A DNA stretch of 64,000 nt from Streptococcus cristatus ATCC 51100 (GCF_000222765.1 NZ_AFUE01000008.1:188501-252500); one strand, 5' to 3'; numbered from the stretch's first letter, positions 36,166 through 46,870 are shown. Program-made: numbers and translations. The notes: generated by a model from the letters alone, not told the origin.

Positions 36166-36960
36166 ATGGATAACCGACCGATTGGATTTTTAGACTCTGG
36201 GGTGGGCGGTCTGACTGTTGTCCGTGAATTGATGCGGCAACTCCCCCATGAGGAAGTGGTTTATATAGGTGATTCGGCTCGGGCTCCATATGGTCCTAGG
36301 CCGGCGGAGCAGATTCGGGACTATACTTGGCAGTTGGTCAATTTTCTCTTGACCAAGGATGTTAAGATGATTGTCATTGCCTGCAATACTGCCACAGCTG
36401 TTGTCTGGGAGGAAGTCAAGGCTAAGTTGGACATTCCTGTCCTCGGTGTGATTTTGCCCGGAGCTAGCGCTGCCATCAAATCTACGACTGGTGGCAAGAT
36501 TGGGGTCATCGGGACTCCTATGACGGTTCAGTCCGATATTTATCGGAAAAAGATTGAGGCATTATCCCCTGAGATGGAGGTGCAGAGCTTGGCTTGTCCT
36601 AAGTTTGTCCCGCTGGTGGAGTCAAATGAGCTCCAGTCTAGCTTGACTAAAAAGGTGGTCTATGAGACTCTCCATCCTCTAGCGGGCAAGGTGGACACTC
36701 TTGTTTTGGGCTGTACCCATTATCCTTTGTTGCGGCCAATTATTCAAAATATGATGGGGCCGAGCGTTAAGCTGATTGACAGCGGAGCTGAGTGTGTACG
36801 GGATATTTCTGTCCTGCTCAATTATTTTGAAATTAATCGCAGCCGTGACAAGCACGAACTGAATCATCGTTTTTATACTACAGCCAATGCTAAGAGATTT
36901 GCGGAAATCGCAGAAAACTGGCTGAATCTGAAAGTCAATGTGGAGCATGTGACCTTATGA
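36166..36960 (+). CDS. racE: Glutamate racemase
   Basis: This 264-residue enzyme makes D-glutamate for peptidoglycan. [12 protein letters not shown] (residues 6-17), the catalytic Cys in VIACNTATA (near residue 73) and in GCTHYPLL (near 184) are present. It is the first gene of a tight run (racE, rdgB, yfcE-like, cbpB, xerD-like, scpA, scpB), each overlapping or nearly overlapping the next. The ribosome site is weak (AGAAAGAAG). Confidence 0.95.
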   Translation: MDNRPIGFLDSGVGGLTVVRELMRQLPHEEVVYIGDSARAPYGPRPAEQIRDYTWQLVNFLLTKDVKMIVIACNTATAVVWEEVKAKLDIPVLGVILPGASAAIKSTTGGKIGVIGTPMTVQSDIYRKKIEALSPEMEVQSLACPKFVPLVESNELQSSLTKKVVYETLHPLAGKVDTLVLGCTHYPLLRPIIQNMMGPSVKLIDSGAECVRDISVLLNYFEINRSRDKHELNHRFYTTANAKRFAEIAENWLNLKVNVEHVTL

Positions 36961-37934
36961 CAAAAAACATTTATGAATACAAAGATGCCTCTGACTGGTA
37001 TGTAGCTGAATGGGGACAGAGTGTCTCTTATAGCGAGTTCGAGCAGGTTCCAGCCGAAGCTTCTGATATTTTAGACCGCTTAGAGAGTATTTTGGCGGAA
37101 GAAGAGCTAGGCCTGCCCTTAAATATCACGGTCATTCGCTATGGCTCAGCCTTTCGCTTTTTGACCTTCTTGCTGGATATTTTAAACCAAGAAACGGACC
37201 GAAAGTTAGAATTATTGCAGCGCCAAGGAGCCCTTCTCTTGGTTGAAGGGGGCAAATTGCTCTATGTCCATCTGCCGCAGACTGGTATAGATTTACAAGC
37301 CTTTCTGGGAGCAAAAGATGTCAAGGATACTCTCTTGATTGCGACTCGAAACGAGGGCAAGACAGCAGAGTTTCGTAAGCTTTTCGGGAAGTTGGGCTAC
37401 GAGGTAGAAAATCTGAATGACTATCCTGATTTGCCAGAAGTGGCTGAAACGGGTATGACCTTCGAAGAGAATGCCCGCCTCAAGGCTGAAACGATCAGCC
37501 AGTTAACTGGCAAAATGGTTTTGGCAGATGATTCCGGCCTGCAAGTGGATGTCTTGGGTGGTCTACCAGGCGTCTGGTCGGCTCGCTTTGCTGGCGTTGG
37601 TGCGACAGATGACGAAAACAATATTAAGCTCCTGCATGAGCTGGCCATGGTCTTTGATATTAAAGACCGCTCTGCTCATTTCCACACGACTCTGGTGGTC
37701 GCAAGTCCAGATAAGGAATCCTTGGTGGTCGAAGCGGATTGGCCGGGCTACATTGCCCATGAACCCAAAGGCGAAAATGGCTTTGGCTACGATCCTTTGT
37801 TCTTGGTCGGAGAGACGGGAAAAACTTCGGCTGAGCTGACAATCGAAGAGAAAAATGCCCAGTCCCATCGTGCGCAAGCAGTGCAAAAATTAATGGAGGT
37901 ATTTCCAGCATGGCAAAGCAAACAATCATCGTAA
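36957..37934 (+). CDS. rdgB: XTP/dITP diphosphatase with N-terminal extension
   Basis: The enzyme hydrolyses non-canonical purine triphosphates (XTP, dITP) and so prevents mutagenic incorporation. The nucleotide-binding start [15 protein letters not shown] is at residue 127, not the N terminus. The [13 protein letters not shown] metal site, and [11 protein letters not shown] and [10 protein letters not shown], follow. About 120 N-terminal residues form an additional domain found only in streptococcal members, of unknown role. It overlaps the racE stop by 4 nt. Confidence 0.92.
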   Translation: MTKNIYEYKDASDWYVAEWGQSVSYSEFEQVPAEASDILDRLESILAEEELGLPLNITVIRYGSAFRFLTFLLDILNQETDRKLELLQRQGALLLVEGGKLLYVHLPQTGIDLQAFLGAKDVKDTLLIATRNEGKTAEFRKLFGKLGYEVENLNDYPDLPEVAETGMTFEENARLKAETISQLTGKMVLADDSGLQVDVLGGLPGVWSARFAGVGATDDENNIKLLHELAMVFDIKDRSAHFHTTLVVASPDKESLVVEADWPGYIAHEPKGENGFGYDPLFLVGETGKTSAELTIEEKNAQSHRAQAVQKLMEVFPAWQSKQSS

Positions 37935-38431
37935 TGAGCGATTCCCATGGGGACCGTGCCATTGTCGAAGAAATGAAAGATCAGTATCTGGGAAAAGTCG
38001 ATGCTATTTTCCATGATGGAGACTCAGAGTTACCTTTTGAGGATGAAGTCTGGGAAGGAATTCATGTCGTAGCGGGCAATATGGACTTTTATCCTGGTTA
38101 TCCAGAGCGGCTGGTGACAGATTTGGATGGGACCATTATTGCCCAGACCCACGGGCACCTTTTCAATATTAACTTTAGCTTCCAAAAGCTGGATCTGTGG
38201 GCTCAGGAAGTGGGGGCAGATATTTGTCTCTATGGCCATTTGCATGTTCCAGATGCTTGGATGCAAGGGAAGACTCTCTTCCTTAACCCAGGCTCCATTA
38301 GCCAACCTCGTGGCTCAATCAACGAACGTCTCTACGCGAAGGTAGAGATTGATGAAGACCGCTTTAGAATTGATTTTTATACGCGAAATCATGAGCTCTA
38401 TCCAAGCTTGTCCAAGGAGTTTGCCCGATGA
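37910..38431 (+). CDS. YfcE/MJ0936-type metallophosphoesterase
   Basis: The 173-residue phosphodiesterase has the calcineurin-like metal-binding blocks MSDSHGD, HDGDSE, VAGNMDF, THGH and GHLH. Family members hydrolyse phosphodiesters such as bis-p-nitrophenyl phosphate in vitro; the natural substrate is not known. The ATG overlaps the end of rdgB by 25 nt. Confidence 0.9.
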   Translation: MAKQTIIVMSDSHGDRAIVEEMKDQYLGKVDAIFHDGDSELPFEDEVWEGIHVVAGNMDFYPGYPERLVTDLDGTIIAQTHGHLFNINFSFQKLDLWAQEVGADICLYGHLHVPDAWMQGKTLFLNPGSISQPRGSINERLYAKVEIDEDRFRIDFYTRNHELYPSLSKEFAR

Positions 38432-38889
38432 TTGCTAAGGAATTTGAAGATTATCTGTTGCAGCATGAGGACACTTTTTTGACACCTGGGGAGAATTTGG
38501 CGGTCATGATTGACACGCACAATGTGGATCATGCCATTCTCTTACTTAGCCAGATGACCTATTCACGCATTCCAGTGGTGACTGCGGAGAAAAAGTTCGT
38601 TGGCACCATTTCTCTGACGGATATCATGGCTTATCGGATGCAGCATGAGCTGGCAGAGGAAGAGTTTATGTCTATGGACATTGTCCACATGACACGAAAG
38701 GATGGTCTGACTGTCGAGCCAGATTACAAGATTGCGGACGTTTTGCACAAGCTGGTGGATGAGTCTTTCCTGCCTGTTGTGGATAAAGAACAACATTTTT
38801 ATGGCATCATTACTAGAAAGTCGATTTTAAAAGCTGTTAACTCGTTGATGCATACCTTCACGAGTCAGTATGAGATTTCCAAAAAATGA
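38428..38889 (+). CDS. cbpB: CbpB CBS-domain protein (YkuL family)
   Basis: The 153-residue protein has two CBS motifs (about residues 20-75 and 85-145), with the conserved VDHAILLLSQMTYSRIPVV region. Homologues in Listeria and Bacillus bind cyclic di-AMP or AMP and modulate the stringent response through Rel. A similar role here is inference. It overlaps the phosphoesterase by 4 nt and the XerD-like gene by 4 nt. Confidence 0.85.
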   Translation: MIAKEFEDYLLQHEDTFLTPGENLAVMIDTHNVDHAILLLSQMTYSRIPVVTAEKKFVGTISLTDIMAYRMQHELAEEEFMSMDIVHMTRKDGLTVEPDYKIADVLHKLVDESFLPVVDKEQHFYGIITRKSILKAVNSLMHTFTSQYEISKK

Positions 38890-39617
38890 AAGAACAAATC
38901 ACCCCTTTTTTAGAACAAAAAAATATCTCAGAAAATTCAAAATTAGCCTATTCCTACGATCTGGAGCAATTTGTCAATGAAATCCACAGCAAGGTGACGG
39001 AAACCAATTTGCGGATTTATCAAGCCTCTATCAAGGATTTCAAGGCGGCTGTCCAGAAGCGGAAGCTCTCAGCGGTCAATCAATTTCTTTACTATCTTTA
39101 CGAGAACAAGATGATTGGTGAATTTCACCGCTTGACTCTGCCCAAAGTCGCTATTTCCAAGGAACTGGGAAGCGAGCTGATAGACTTATCAGCCTTTTGG
39201 GAAACTTCTGCGGTACCACAAGGCCGGCTGATAGCGCTCTTGATTTTGGAAATGGGGCTCTTGCCAAGTGAAATCCTGCAGGTCAAGGTTGAAGATGTCA
39301 ATCTTGATTTTCAGGTTTTGCGGATCGAAAAGGCTGGGCAGAAGCGGATTATTAAGATCCCTGAATGTCTGACGAGCGAGTTGGGCGATTATTTGACAGG
39401 AACTTATTTATTTGAAAAGAATGGCAAGTCCTATTCGCGCCAATGGGGCTTTCGCCAGTTGGAAGCTTTTTTGATTGAGCAGGGGCAGGCCAGCTTGTCA
39501 GCCCAAAGCCTGCGAGAGCAATTTATCCTGCGCCAGCGGGAAAAGGGTGTCGGTATCTATGACATTGCTCGTGATTTGGGCTTGAAGACAGTGATTACAT
39601 TAGAAAAATACAGATAA
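38886..39617 (+). CDS. XerD-like tyrosine recombinase without the full catalytic set
   Basis: The 243-residue protein has the SAM-like N-terminal core-binding domain and the tyrosine-recombinase fold, but the catalytic residues are degenerate. The first Arg position reads GLLPSEI instead of GLRxSEI. The His-x-x-Arg-His block reads QSLREQF, keeping only Arg; the third His is replaced (DLGLKTVI). The terminal Tyr (LEKYR) remains. Streptococcal homologues are annotated XerD-like; chromosome dimer resolution in this genus is done by XerS. A DNA-binding role in the ScpAB locus is possible. Confidence 0.88.
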   Translation: MKEQITPFLEQKNISENSKLAYSYDLEQFVNEIHSKVTETNLRIYQASIKDFKAAVQKRKLSAVNQFLYYLYENKMIGEFHRLTLPKVAISKELGSELIDLSAFWETSAVPQGRLIALLILEMGLLPSEILQVKVEDVNLDFQVLRIEKAGQKRIIKIPECLTSELGDYLTGTYLFEKNGKSYSRQWGFRQLEAFLIEQGQASLSAQSLREQFILRQREKGVGIYDIARDLGLKTVITLEKYR

Positions 39618-39619
39618 GA

Positions 39620-40330
39620 ATGGATATCAAGTTAAAAGATTTTGAGGGGCCGCTAGACTTGTTGCTCCACCTCGTATCCAAGTATCAGATGGATATTTAC
39701 GATGTGCCTATTACCGAGGTCATCGAGCAATATCTGGCTTATGTGTCTACTTTGCAGGCTATGCGGCTGGAAGTGACGGGAGAATACATGGTCATGGCCA
39801 GTCAGCTCATGCTGATTAAGAGTCGCAAGCTCTTACCCAAGGTGGTAGATCAGGTGGATCTGGAAGATGATCTGGAGCAGGATTTGCTGAGTCAGATTGA
39901 GGAATATCGGAAGTTCAAGCTGCTAGGCCAGAAAATGTCCCTCCAGCATGAGGACCGTGCTCTTTACTACTCCAAGCCCAAGCTGGAATTGGTCTATGAA
40001 GACGCTGAGCTCCTGCATGACAAGACAGCTGTTGATCTCTTTTTGGCTTTTTCCAAGGTGATGACCAAGAAGCAGGAGGAGTTTTCCAAGAGTCATACGA
40101 CCATTGTGCGAGATGAGTACAAGATCGAGGACATGATGGAAGTAGTGCGCCAGCGCTGTCGGGCTCATAAACGTCTGGCCCTGCAGGATATTTTTGCAGA
40201 AACCAAAGATATGAATGAAGTGATTACGCTCTTTTTAGCAACCTTGGAGTTAGTAAAGGTGCAGGAGGTGCAGGTCATTCAGGAGGAAAACTTTGGAAAT
40301 ATTTATTTAGTAGGAAGAAAGAATGAGTAA
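39620..40330 (+). CDS. scpA: Segregation and condensation protein A
   Basis: The 236-residue kleisin bridges the SMC ATPase heads in the chromosome condensation complex with ScpB. Family blocks are [21 protein letters not shown] at the N terminus and the winged-helix C terminus from [24 protein letters not shown]. It is followed by scpB with an 8-nt overlap. Confidence 0.96.
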   Translation: MDIKLKDFEGPLDLLLHLVSKYQMDIYDVPITEVIEQYLAYVSTLQAMRLEVTGEYMVMASQLMLIKSRKLLPKVVDQVDLEDDLEQDLLSQIEEYRKFKLLGQKMSLQHEDRALYYSKPKLELVYEDAELLHDKTAVDLFLAFSKVMTKKQEEFSKSHTTIVRDEYKIEDMMEVVRQRCRAHKRLALQDIFAETKDMNEVITLFLATLELVKVQEVQVIQEENFGNIYLVGRKNE

Positions 40331-40868
40331 ATTAGCAGAGATTGAAGCCCTGCTTTTTGTGGCGGGGGAAGACGGTCTGAAAGTTCATCAGCTATCAGAA
40401 ATCCTCTCCTTGCCACCAACCGGCGTCATCCAGAGTTTGGAAAAATTGGCGGAGAACTATCAGGCGAATCCTGACTCCAGCTTGACCTTGCTGGAAACTT
40501 CAAAGACCTATAAGTTGGTCACCAAGCCTGAATTTGCTGAGATTTTACGGGAGTATTCGCGAGCGCCAATCAATCAGAGCTTATCCCGAGCTGCACTGGA
40601 AACCTTGTCGATCATTGCTTACAAGCAACCCATAACAAGGGTGGAGATTGATGATATTCGTGGGGTCAATTCCAGCGGGGCGATTTCGAAGTTACTAGCC
40701 TTTGAGCTGATTCGGGAAGATGGTAAGAAGGAAGTCATTGGCCGTCCCAATCTCTATGTGACGACGGATTATTTCTTGGACTACATGGGCATCAACCATT
40801 TGGACGAATTGCCGATTGTGGACGAAGCGGAGCTCATTGCTGAGGAAAGTCAGCTTTTCGGAGAGTGA
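40323..40868 (+). CDS. scpB: Segregation and condensation protein B
   Basis: The 181-residue protein, a pair of winged-helix domains, binds ScpA. Typical segments are [31 protein letters not shown] and [10 protein letters not shown]. It overlaps scpA by 8 nt. Confidence 0.96.
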   Translation: MSKLAEIEALLFVAGEDGLKVHQLSEILSLPPTGVIQSLEKLAENYQANPDSSLTLLETSKTYKLVTKPEFAEILREYSRAPINQSLSRAALETLSIIAYKQPITRVEIDDIRGVNSSGAISKLLAFELIREDGKKEVIGRPNLYVTTDYFLDYMGINHLDELPIVDEAELIAEESQLFGE

Positions 40869-41001
40869 CAAGTTCATTCTATAAGGGACGTTTTCTGAAC
40901 GATTCCAAGCTTTGAGGGAGGCACCGCTTCCCCTATTTGCCATTTTTCCAGCTGTTAAAGTTGTGAAAATGGTCTTTGTATTTTGTGAAAGGACAATATC
41001 G

Positions 41002-41733
41002 ATGAGAATCAATAAATACATTGCCCATGCGGGAATTGCCAGCCGGAGAAAGGCTGAGGAGCTGATCAAGCAGGGGCTAGTAACCGTAAATGGGCAGGTG
41101 GTGCGTGAGCTAGCGACGACCATCAAGTCGGGCGACCGAGTAGAAGTAGAAGGCCAGCCTATCTACAATGAAGAAAAGGTCTACTACCTGCTCAATAAAC
41201 CGCGCGGGGTGATTTCCAGCGTGACCGATGACAAGGGGCGTAAGACAGTCGTTGATTTGCTGCCGCAGGTCAAGGAGCGGATTTATCCCGTTGGCCGACT
41301 AGACTGGGATACTTCTGGTGCCTTGATTTTGACCAATGACGGTGACTTCACAGATGAGATGATTCACCCGCGAAATGAAATTGACAAGGTCTATGTGGCG
41401 CGTGTCAAGGGTGTGGCCAATAAGGAAGTTCTGCGTCCGCTGACTCGCGGTCTGGTCATTGAGGGCAAGAAAACCAAGCCAGCTGTTTATGAGATTCTCA
41501 AGGTCGATCCCGTGAAGAATCGTTCGGTTGTTCAGTTGACCATCCACGAAGGGCGCAATCATCAGGTCAAGAAGATGTTTGAAGCCGTGGGGCTGCCAGT
41601 GGACAAGCTTTCACGGACTCAGTTTGGACATTTGGATTTAACTGGCCTCAAGCCAGGTGAAGCACGTCGATTGAGTAAAAAGGAAGTCAGCCAGTTGCAT
41701 AATTTGGCTGTGACCAAAACTAAGAAAAAATGA
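41002..41733 (+). CDS. rluB: Ribosomal large subunit pseudouridine synthase B
   Basis: The 243-residue enzyme isomerises a uridine in 23S rRNA. The S4 RNA-binding domain occupies residues 1-60 ([20 protein letters not shown]). The catalytic Asp lies in [17 protein letters not shown] and the [10 protein letters not shown] motif follows. The start ATG 41002 is 5 nt after AAAGGAC; a longer in-frame start at 40912 has no matching homology. It overlaps yidD by 4 nt. Confidence 0.93.
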   Translation: MRINKYIAHAGIASRRKAEELIKQGLVTVNGQVVRELATTIKSGDRVEVEGQPIYNEEKVYYLLNKPRGVISSVTDDKGRKTVVDLLPQVKERIYPVGRLDWDTSGALILTNDGDFTDEMIHPRNEIDKVYVARVKGVANKEVLRPLTRGLVIEGKKTKPAVYEILKVDPVKNRSVVQLTIHEGRNHQVKKMFEAVGLPVDKLSRTQFGHLDLTGLKPGEARRLSKKEVSQLHNLAVTKTKKK

Positions 41734-41990
41734 TTAAGAAAATATTGATAGCGCCGGTTCGTTTTTACCAGCGCTTTATTTCCCCTGCCTTTCCCCCTTC
41801 CTGCCGTTTTCGGCCGACCTGTTCCAATTACATGATTGAAGCCATAGAAAAACACGGAGCAAAGGGGCTGTTGATGGGCTTGGCAAGAATTGGTCGCTGC
41901 CATCCCTGGTCCGAGGAAGGGGACGATCCAGTGCCGGATCATTTTAGCCTCCGACGAAATAATTCTAAAACAAACTTAGAACGGAAATAG
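41730..41990 (+). CDS. yidD: YidD membrane insertion efficiency factor
   Basis: The 86-residue protein has the family signature [19 protein letters not shown] and [15 protein letters not shown], and an N-terminal amphipathic helix. It assists YidC-dependent insertion of membrane proteins at the inner face of the membrane. It overlaps rluB by 4 nt. Confidence 0.92.
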   Translation: MIKKILIAPVRFYQRFISPAFPPSCRFRPTCSNYMIEAIEKHGAKGLLMGLARIGRCHPWSEEGDDPVPDHFSLRRNNSKTNLERK

Positions 41991-42062
41991 CCTTGTTTCC
42001 GTTTTTTGCTAGAGAATAAAGTCCAGCCTTAGCAATTACTATCAGCTTTTCAATATTTTTGT

Positions 42063-42068
42063 TATAAT
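42063..42068 (+). promoter_or_regulatory. Extended -10 promoter of rsmD, probable leaderless start
   Basis: TTGTTATAAT (TGt plus TATAAT). Seven T-rich bases separate it from ATG 42076, with no ribosome site. Confidence 0.5.
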
Positions 42069-42075
42069 GTTTTTT

Positions 42076-42615
42076 ATGAGAGTTGTTTCAGGGAAGTACG
42101 GGGGCAGGCCCCTCAAGACATTAGATGGCAAGACAACGCGACCTACGACAGACAAGGTCAAGGGCGCGATTTTTAATATGATTGGGCCTTATTTTGATGG
42201 CGGCCGGGTGCTGGATCTGTATGCAGGCAGCGGTAGTCTGGGGATTGAGGCGGTGTCTCGCGGCATGGAGTCAGCTGTTTTAGTTGAAAAAGATCGGCGG
42301 GCGCAAGCTATCGTGGCGGAAAATATTGCCATGACCAAGGAAGCAGCGCGCTTTGAGCTGCTTAAGATGGAGTCGAGTCGAGCGCTGGAGCGGTTGACTG
42401 GCCAGTTTGATCTGGTTCTGCTGGATCCGCCCTATGCCAAGGAGCAGATTATTGCGGATATTGAGAAAATGGCGGAGCGCAAGCTCTTGAGCGAGGATAT
42501 TATGGTTGTTTGCGAGACGGATAAGTCGGTTGATTTGCCAGAAGAAATCGCAGACTTGGGTATCTGGAAGCAAAAAATATATGGAATTTCAAAGGTGACG
42601 GTCTATGTCAGATAA
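42076..42615 (+). CDS. rsmD: 16S rRNA (guanine(966)-N2)-methyltransferase
   Basis: The 179-residue enzyme methylates G966 of 16S r[15 protein letters not shown] opens the protein, [19 protein letters not shown] is AdoMet motif I and [12 protein letters not shown] carries the DPPY catalytic motif (residues 116-119). The start is ATG 42076; an ATG nine bases earlier lies inside the -10 region. The stop overlaps coaD by 11 nt. Confidence 0.93.
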   Translation: MRVVSGKYGGRPLKTLDGKTTRPTTDKVKGAIFNMIGPYFDGGRVLDLYAGSGSLGIEAVSRGMESAVLVEKDRRAQAIVAENIAMTKEAARFELLKMESSRALERLTGQFDLVLLDPPYAKEQIIADIEKMAERKLLSEDIMVVCETDKSVDLPEEIADLGIWKQKIYGISKVTVYVR

Positions 42616-43089
42616 AATCGGGCTCTTTACTGGGTCATTTGATCCCATTACTAATGGACATGTGGACTTGATTGAGCGGGCCAGTCGGTTGTTTGATCGC
42701 TTGTATGTGGGAATCTTCTACAATCCTCACAAAGCAGGATTTTTTAGCATCCATGCGAAAAAAAGAATGGTTCTAGCGGCTTTGGCGCATTTGGAAAATG
42801 TGGAAGTCATCACTTCCCATGATGAATTGGCGGTCGATGTGGCAAAAAGGCTGGGTGTGACTACTCTTGTCCGCGGTTTACGCAACGGTCAGGACTTGGA
42901 CTATGAAGCTGGCCTGCATTTTTTTAATAAGGAATTGGCACCTGATTTGGAGACCGTATTTCTGCTGAGTCAGCCGGCTTACCGATATATCAGTTCTTCA
43001 GCGATGCGGGAATTGATCGCTTTTCAGCAGGATCTTTCTGCCTATGTGCCAGCAAGTGTGATTGAGGAGTTAGAAAAAAAGATGAATAA
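42605..43089 (+). CDS. coaD: Phosphopantetheine adenylyltransferase, fused to sepM as sequenced
   Basis: CoaD makes dephospho-CoA. The [11 protein letters not shown] nucleotide motif and RGLRNGQD are present, and SSSAMRE near residue 130. The sequence as given has no stop between this gene and sepM: the A7 run 43074-43080 reads straight into the next gene. With eight A residues coaD would end as ...ELEKKDE at TAA 43087-43089, 161 residues, overlapping the sepM ATG at 43082. That is the normal streptococcal arrangement, so the 524-residue fusion is probably a missing base rather than a true fusion. Confidence 0.88.
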
Positions 43090-44179
43090 TGACATGACAA
43101 ATCCGAAAAAGATGACGAAGGAAAATAAACGTGGTTTAACAGTAGTTGGTTGTGCTGGAGTGGCCTCGATTATCGTGCTTGTGCTCTTCCTATTTTCTTT
43201 CATTGTTCCATTGCCTTACTATATTGAGGTGCCTGGAGGCGCAGAAGACATTCGGAAGGTTCTGACTGTGGACGGAAAAGAGGACCAGGCAGCAGGTTCC
43301 TATAACTTTGTAACTGTTGGAATCCAGCATGCAACCTTTGCCCACCTGGTCTACGCTTGGCTGACGCCTTTTACGGATATTTATTCGGCTCAGGATATGA
43401 CGGGTGGCTCAAGTGATGCTGAGTATATGCGCATTAACCAATTTTATATGGAAACGTCGCAGAATATGGCCAAATATCAAGGTCTCAAAGCCGCAGGAAA
43501 AGACATCAAGATGAACTATCTGGGTGTCTATGTTCTAAAAGTAGCTCCGAATTCGACCTTTAAAGGAATTTTGAATATTGCGGATACGGTGACGGGAGTC
43601 AATGACAAGACCTTTGAAAGCTCGGAAGATTTGGTCAAATATGTCAATTCTCAGGCCTTGGGCGATAGTGTCAAAGTGACCTACGAAGAAGATGGAAAAA
43701 CCAAGACGGCGACGGGGAAAATCATCAAGCTGGAAAATGGCAAAAACGGAATTGGCATTAGTTTGATTGACCGCACGGAAGTCAACAGCAGTGTTCCGAT
43801 TGAATTTTCGACCGAAGGCATCGGTGGTCCCAGTGCTGGCCTCATGTTTAGCCTAGCCATCTATACTCAGCTGGCCAATCCAGACCTGCGAGACGGCCGC
43901 GTGATTGCGGGAACGGGCAGCATTGACAGAGAGGGCAAGGTCGGTGATATTGGTGGGATTGACAAAAAAGTCGTCTCTGCTGCTAAGATCGGAGCAACAA
44001 TCTTCTTTGCTCCGGATAATCCTGTCAGCGAGGAAGAAAAAAAGGCTAATCCCAAAGCCAAGACCAACTATGAAACGGCGCTTGAAGCAGCTAAGGAAAT
44101 CAAAACAGATATGAAAATCGTACCGGTTAAGACTCTTCAGGACGCGATTGATTATTTAGAAAAAACCAAAAAATCTTAG
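43082..44179 (+). CDS. sepM: SepM-type PDZ and Lon-like serine protease
   Basis: The 365-residue membrane-anchored protease has one N-terminal transmembrane helix (about residues 17-38), a PDZ domain (about 130-200) and a C-terminal Lon-like domain. The catalytic Ser lies in [11 protein letters not shown] and the Lys in [12 protein letters not shown]. In S. mutans SepM trims the competence signal peptide outside the cell; the same substrate here is inference. It follows coaD, and as sequenced is joined to it. Confidence 0.88.
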   Translation: MNNDMTNPKKMTKENKRGLTVVGCAGVASIIVLVLFLFSFIVPLPYYIEVPGGAEDIRKVLTVDGKEDQAAGSYNFVTVGIQHATFAHLVYAWLTPFTDIYSAQDMTGGSSDAEYMRINQFYMETSQNMAKYQGLKAAGKDIKMNYLGVYVLKVAPNSTFKGILNIADTVTGVNDKTFESSEDLVKYVNSQALGDSVKVTYEEDGKTKTATGKIIKLENGKNGIGISLIDRTEVNSSVPIEFSTEGIGGPSAGLMFSLAIYTQLANPDLRDGRVIAGTGSIDREGKVGDIGGIDKKVVSAAKIGATIFFAPDNPVSEEEKKANPKAKTNYETALEAAKEIKTDMKIVPVKTLQDAIDYLEKTKKS

Positions 44180-44197
44180 TTTCAGCTAAGATTTTTG
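44165..44197 (+). terminator. Terminator of rsmD-coaD-sepM
   Basis: AAAAATCTTAG and CTAAGATTTTT stem around TTTCAG, then a TGTCTTTT tail. Confidence 0.8.
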
Positions 44198-44341
44198 TCT
44201 TTTAGAGACGAACGAAGGGTGTTTGTTATTAAATCGTCTGACTTTTTACAGAAAGATCTTTTTCTTCTGAAAAAATATAAATTCCCCTTGTTTTGTGATA
44301 AAATAATATGAAGTAAGATAGATGAGTGACAAAGGATAGGT

Positions 44342-44905
44342 ATGCGTAAAGAGATTTCACCCGAGTTATATAATTACAATAAATTCCCTGGCCCAGAATT
44401 TAAGCAAATGGGCAGCAAGATAATTGCAGAAAAATTTGAGTTTGAATTGGTTGAGAATTATAAAGAGGCCTTTGACTTGACGGCCTTTCACCAACGCTTT
44501 TCAGAAATTCTGAACAAGTTCGACTATATTGTCGGCGATTGGGGCAATGAACAGTTGCGATTGCGCGGTTTTTATCGGGATGAGAAAGCCAAGGAAAATG
44601 CAGAGAAAATCAGCCGTTTGCAAGACTATCTGCTAGAATATTGTAATTATGGCTGCGCCTATTTTGTTTTGGAAAATGCTCAGCCAAGACGGGCCGCCTT
44701 TGACAAAAAATCCCATCATAAGAGAAAATCGGATGGCAAAAAACATCCAGAAATTTCTAGGGAACGTGGCTCTAAAAAAACGAAAGACGATCAGCAAAAA
44801 CATCGTCCAAAGGCAAGCAAAAACAAACAACAGAAACAAGGCAAGCAGGCAAAGCAAGCGGCATCTAGCCAATCACAGCGCCATTTTGTCATTCGTCAGA
44901 AATAA
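44342..44905 (+). CDS. YutD/DUF1027 family protein with basic tail
   Basis: The N-terminal 110 residues match the YutD family (LTAFHQRFSEILNKFDYIVGDWGNEQLRLRGFY and CNYGCAYFVLEN). The remaining 75 residues are a low-complexity tail rich in Lys, Gln, Arg and Ser, possibly nucleic-acid binding. Function is unknown. The gene precedes rlmN by 9 nt, and both are likely co-transcribed. The ribosome site is weak (AAAGGATAGG). Confidence 0.82.
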   Translation: MRKEISPELYNYNKFPGPEFKQMGSKIIAEKFEFELVENYKEAFDLTAFHQRFSEILNKFDYIVGDWGNEQLRLRGFYRDEKAKENAEKISRLQDYLLEYCNYGCAYFVLENAQPRRAAFDKKSHHKRKSDGKKHPEISRERGSKKTKDDQQKHRPKASKNKQQKQGKQAKQAASSQSQRHFVIRQK

Positions 44906-44914
44906 AGGAGAAAC

Positions 44915-46003
44915 ATGAAACCATCGATTTATAGCTTAACGCGAGAAGAAATGATTGAATGGGCGGAAGCTCAGGGAGAAAAGAAATTCCGTGCTGCCCA
45001 GATTTGGGAGTGGCTCTATCGTAAACGGGTTCAGTCTTTTGAAGAGATGACTAATCTGTCCAAGGACTTGATTGCCAAGTTAAATGATCAGTTTGTCGTC
45101 AATCCGCTTAAACAGCGCATTGTCCAAGAGTCGGCTGACGGTACGGTCAAGTACCTCTTTGAGCTATCAGATGGTATGCTGATTGAGACCGTACTCATGC
45201 GCCAGCACTATGGACTTTCTGTCTGTGTGACCACCCAAGTTGGCTGCAATATCGGCTGTACCTTCTGTGCTTCCGGCTTGATTAAAAAGCAACGCGACCT
45301 CAATAACGGTGAGATTGTAGCTCAGATTATGCTGGTTCAGAAGTATTTTGACGAGCGTGGTCAGGATGAGCGGGTCAGCCATATCGTGGTTATGGGAATC
45401 GGCGAGCCTTTTGACAACTATGACAACGTGCTCAAGTTTGTCCGGACGGTCAATGATGACAAAGGTTTGGCTATCGGTGCCCGCCATATCACAGTTTCGA
45501 CCTCAGGGCTGGCGCATAAGATTCGTGACTTTGCCAATGAAGGCGTGCAGGTCAATCTAGCTGTATCCCTCCATGCCCCGAATAATGATTTGCGGACCAG
45601 CATCATGCGGATTAACCGGTCCTTCCCTATCGAAAAGCTTTTTGCAGCTATCGAATACTATATCGAGACGACCAACCGCCGGGTGACCTTTGAATATATT
45701 ATGCTCAATGAAGTCAATGACGGGGTAGAGCAGGCCAAGGAATTGGCTGAGCTGCTCAAGAACATTAAGAAACTGTCTTATGTCAATCTCATTCCTTACA
45801 ACCCCGTTAGCGAGCACGATCAATACAGCCGCAGTCCCAAAGAGCGTGTGATGGCCTTCTATGACACCCTCAAGAAAAACGGCGTCAACTGTGTGGTGCG
45901 TCAGGAGCACGGTACAGATATTGATGCAGCCTGCGGCCAGCTGCGTTCCAATACTATGAAGCGTGATCGCGAGAAAGCATTGGTAGAAAATGTTCAGCCT
46001 TAA
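44915..46003 (+). CDS. rlmN: 23S rRNA/tRNA (adenine-C2)-methyltransferase
   Basis: RlmN is a radical SAM enzyme that methylates A2503 of 23S rRNA and A37 of tRNAs. The 362-residue protein carries the cluster cysteines in [12 protein letters not shown] (residues 107-118) and a conserved [10 protein letters not shown]. The catalytic C-terminal Cys is in [11 protein letters not shown] 44915 follows AAGGAG. It overlaps the vanZ gene by 14 nt. Confidence 0.95.
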   Translation: MKPSIYSLTREEMIEWAEAQGEKKFRAAQIWEWLYRKRVQSFEEMTNLSKDLIAKLNDQFVVNPLKQRIVQESADGTVKYLFELSDGMLIETVLMRQHYGLSVCVTTQVGCNIGCTFCASGLIKKQRDLNNGEIVAQIMLVQKYFDERGQDERVSHIVVMGIGEPFDNYDNVLKFVRTVNDDKGLAIGARHITVSTSGLAHKIRDFANEGVQVNLAVSLHAPNNDLRTSIMRINRSFPIEKLFAAIEYYIETTNRRVTFEYIMLNEVNDGVEQAKELAELLKNIKKLSYVNLIPYNPVSEHDQYSRSPKERVMAFYDTLKKNGVNCVVRQEHGTDIDAACGQLRSNTMKRDREKALVENVQP

Positions 46004-46529
46004 GAACTATCTGACTTCAGACGGTGAGCTAACAGCCAAAGGGCGGAAATTGCTGGTAGGAGGAAGCTGGCTCTATTTCTTGATGCTCTGCATTCTGTGC
46101 TTTATCCCTCAGGTTCCAGAGCCAGGAATGGAGACGCCGGGAGTCCAGTATTTTGGCCGAATAGTAGTTTTGCTAGTCCCGTTTAATTCCTTTGTTAATA
46201 TTGGAGAGATTACTTCTTGGATCCAGCTGGTCAAGGTCTTTATCCAAAATCTAGCCAATATCTTCTTGCTGTCGCCCTTAATCTTCCAATTGCTTTGGCT
46301 CTTTCCGAAATTGCGGAAGACAAAAAAGGTTGTCTGGCTGAGCTTTGGGATGAGTCTGTCTATCGAAGTGACTCAGATTCTGCTGGACCTTCTTATCAAC
46401 GCCAATCGAGTCTTTGAGATTGATGATCTCTGGACCAATACTTTGGGTGGTTATCTGGCTTGGCGGGCTTTTCAGCTTGGTCAGAAAATCTGGAAAAATC
46501 GTCAAGGCGGCGCTTTCAAAAGAGATTAG
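45990..46529 (+). CDS. VanZ family membrane protein
   Basis: The 179-residue protein has about four transmembrane helices and the VanZ blocks [33 protein letters not shown] and [18 protein letters not shown]. In enterococci VanZ contributes to teicoplanin resistance; chromosomal relatives like this one have unknown roles in the envelope. It overlaps rlmN by 14 nt. Confidence 0.88.
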   Translation: MFSLKNYLTSDGELTAKGRKLLVGGSWLYFLMLCILCFIPQVPEPGMETPGVQYFGRIVVLLVPFNSFVNIGEITSWIQLVKVFIQNLANIFLLSPLIFQLLWLFPKLRKTKKVVWLSFGMSLSIEVTQILLDLLINANRVFEIDDLWTNTLGGYLAWRAFQLGQKIWKNRQGGAFKRD

Positions 46530-46572
46530 CGAGAGAAAGGTTCGGATTTAGGAGAAAAAATTAAATTTTTTC

Positions 46573-46601
46573 TTGACAAGAAAAAGGGAAAGGCCTATAA
46601 T
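46573..46601 (+). promoter_or_regulatory. Promoter of the tryptophan T-box leader
   Basis: TTGACA at 46573-46578 and TATAAT at 46596-46601 with a 17-base spacer; a near-consensus promoter. Confidence 0.85.
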
Positions 46602-46610
46602 GAAATAAAT

Positions 46611-46870
46611 CATCAGAAAAGTAATAATTTTTTCTACTTTCAGGGAGCCTGTGGTTGGTGGAAACAGGTAGTGGAAGGTTATGAAGTGGGCTGATGTAAA
46701 AAAATGAATTTGAAACAATAAAAATTCGGTTAGCACACCTTACAGTGCAGCTTGTTGTTAGACAAGACAGAGATATGGAGGTAGTCTATACTTTGCTCCA
46801 TAATTGAGGTGGCACCGCGATTTTACGCCCTCACACAGATTTTTTCTGTGTGTGGGCTTTTGTTTTGCTT
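46611..46870 (+). promoter_or_regulatory. T-box riboswitch, tryptophan specific (UGG specifier)
   Basis: Stem I is closed by CATCAG (46611-46616) and CTGATG (46691-46696), with the loop-E-like AAAGTAAT on its 5' side. The codon position reads TGG-G (46687-46690), a Trp specifier. The T-box GAGGTGGCACCGCG is at 46806-46819, and the terminator GCCCTCACACAG/CTGTGTGTGGGC at 46827-46857. Uncharged tRNA-Trp should allow read-through into trpB. Confidence 0.93.

Noticed and set aside
40869-41001. GGGAGGCACCGCTTCCCC before rluB, superficially like a T-box
   Set aside because: It lacks the GGTGGxACCGCG core, a stem I and a terminator, so it is only a short hairpin.
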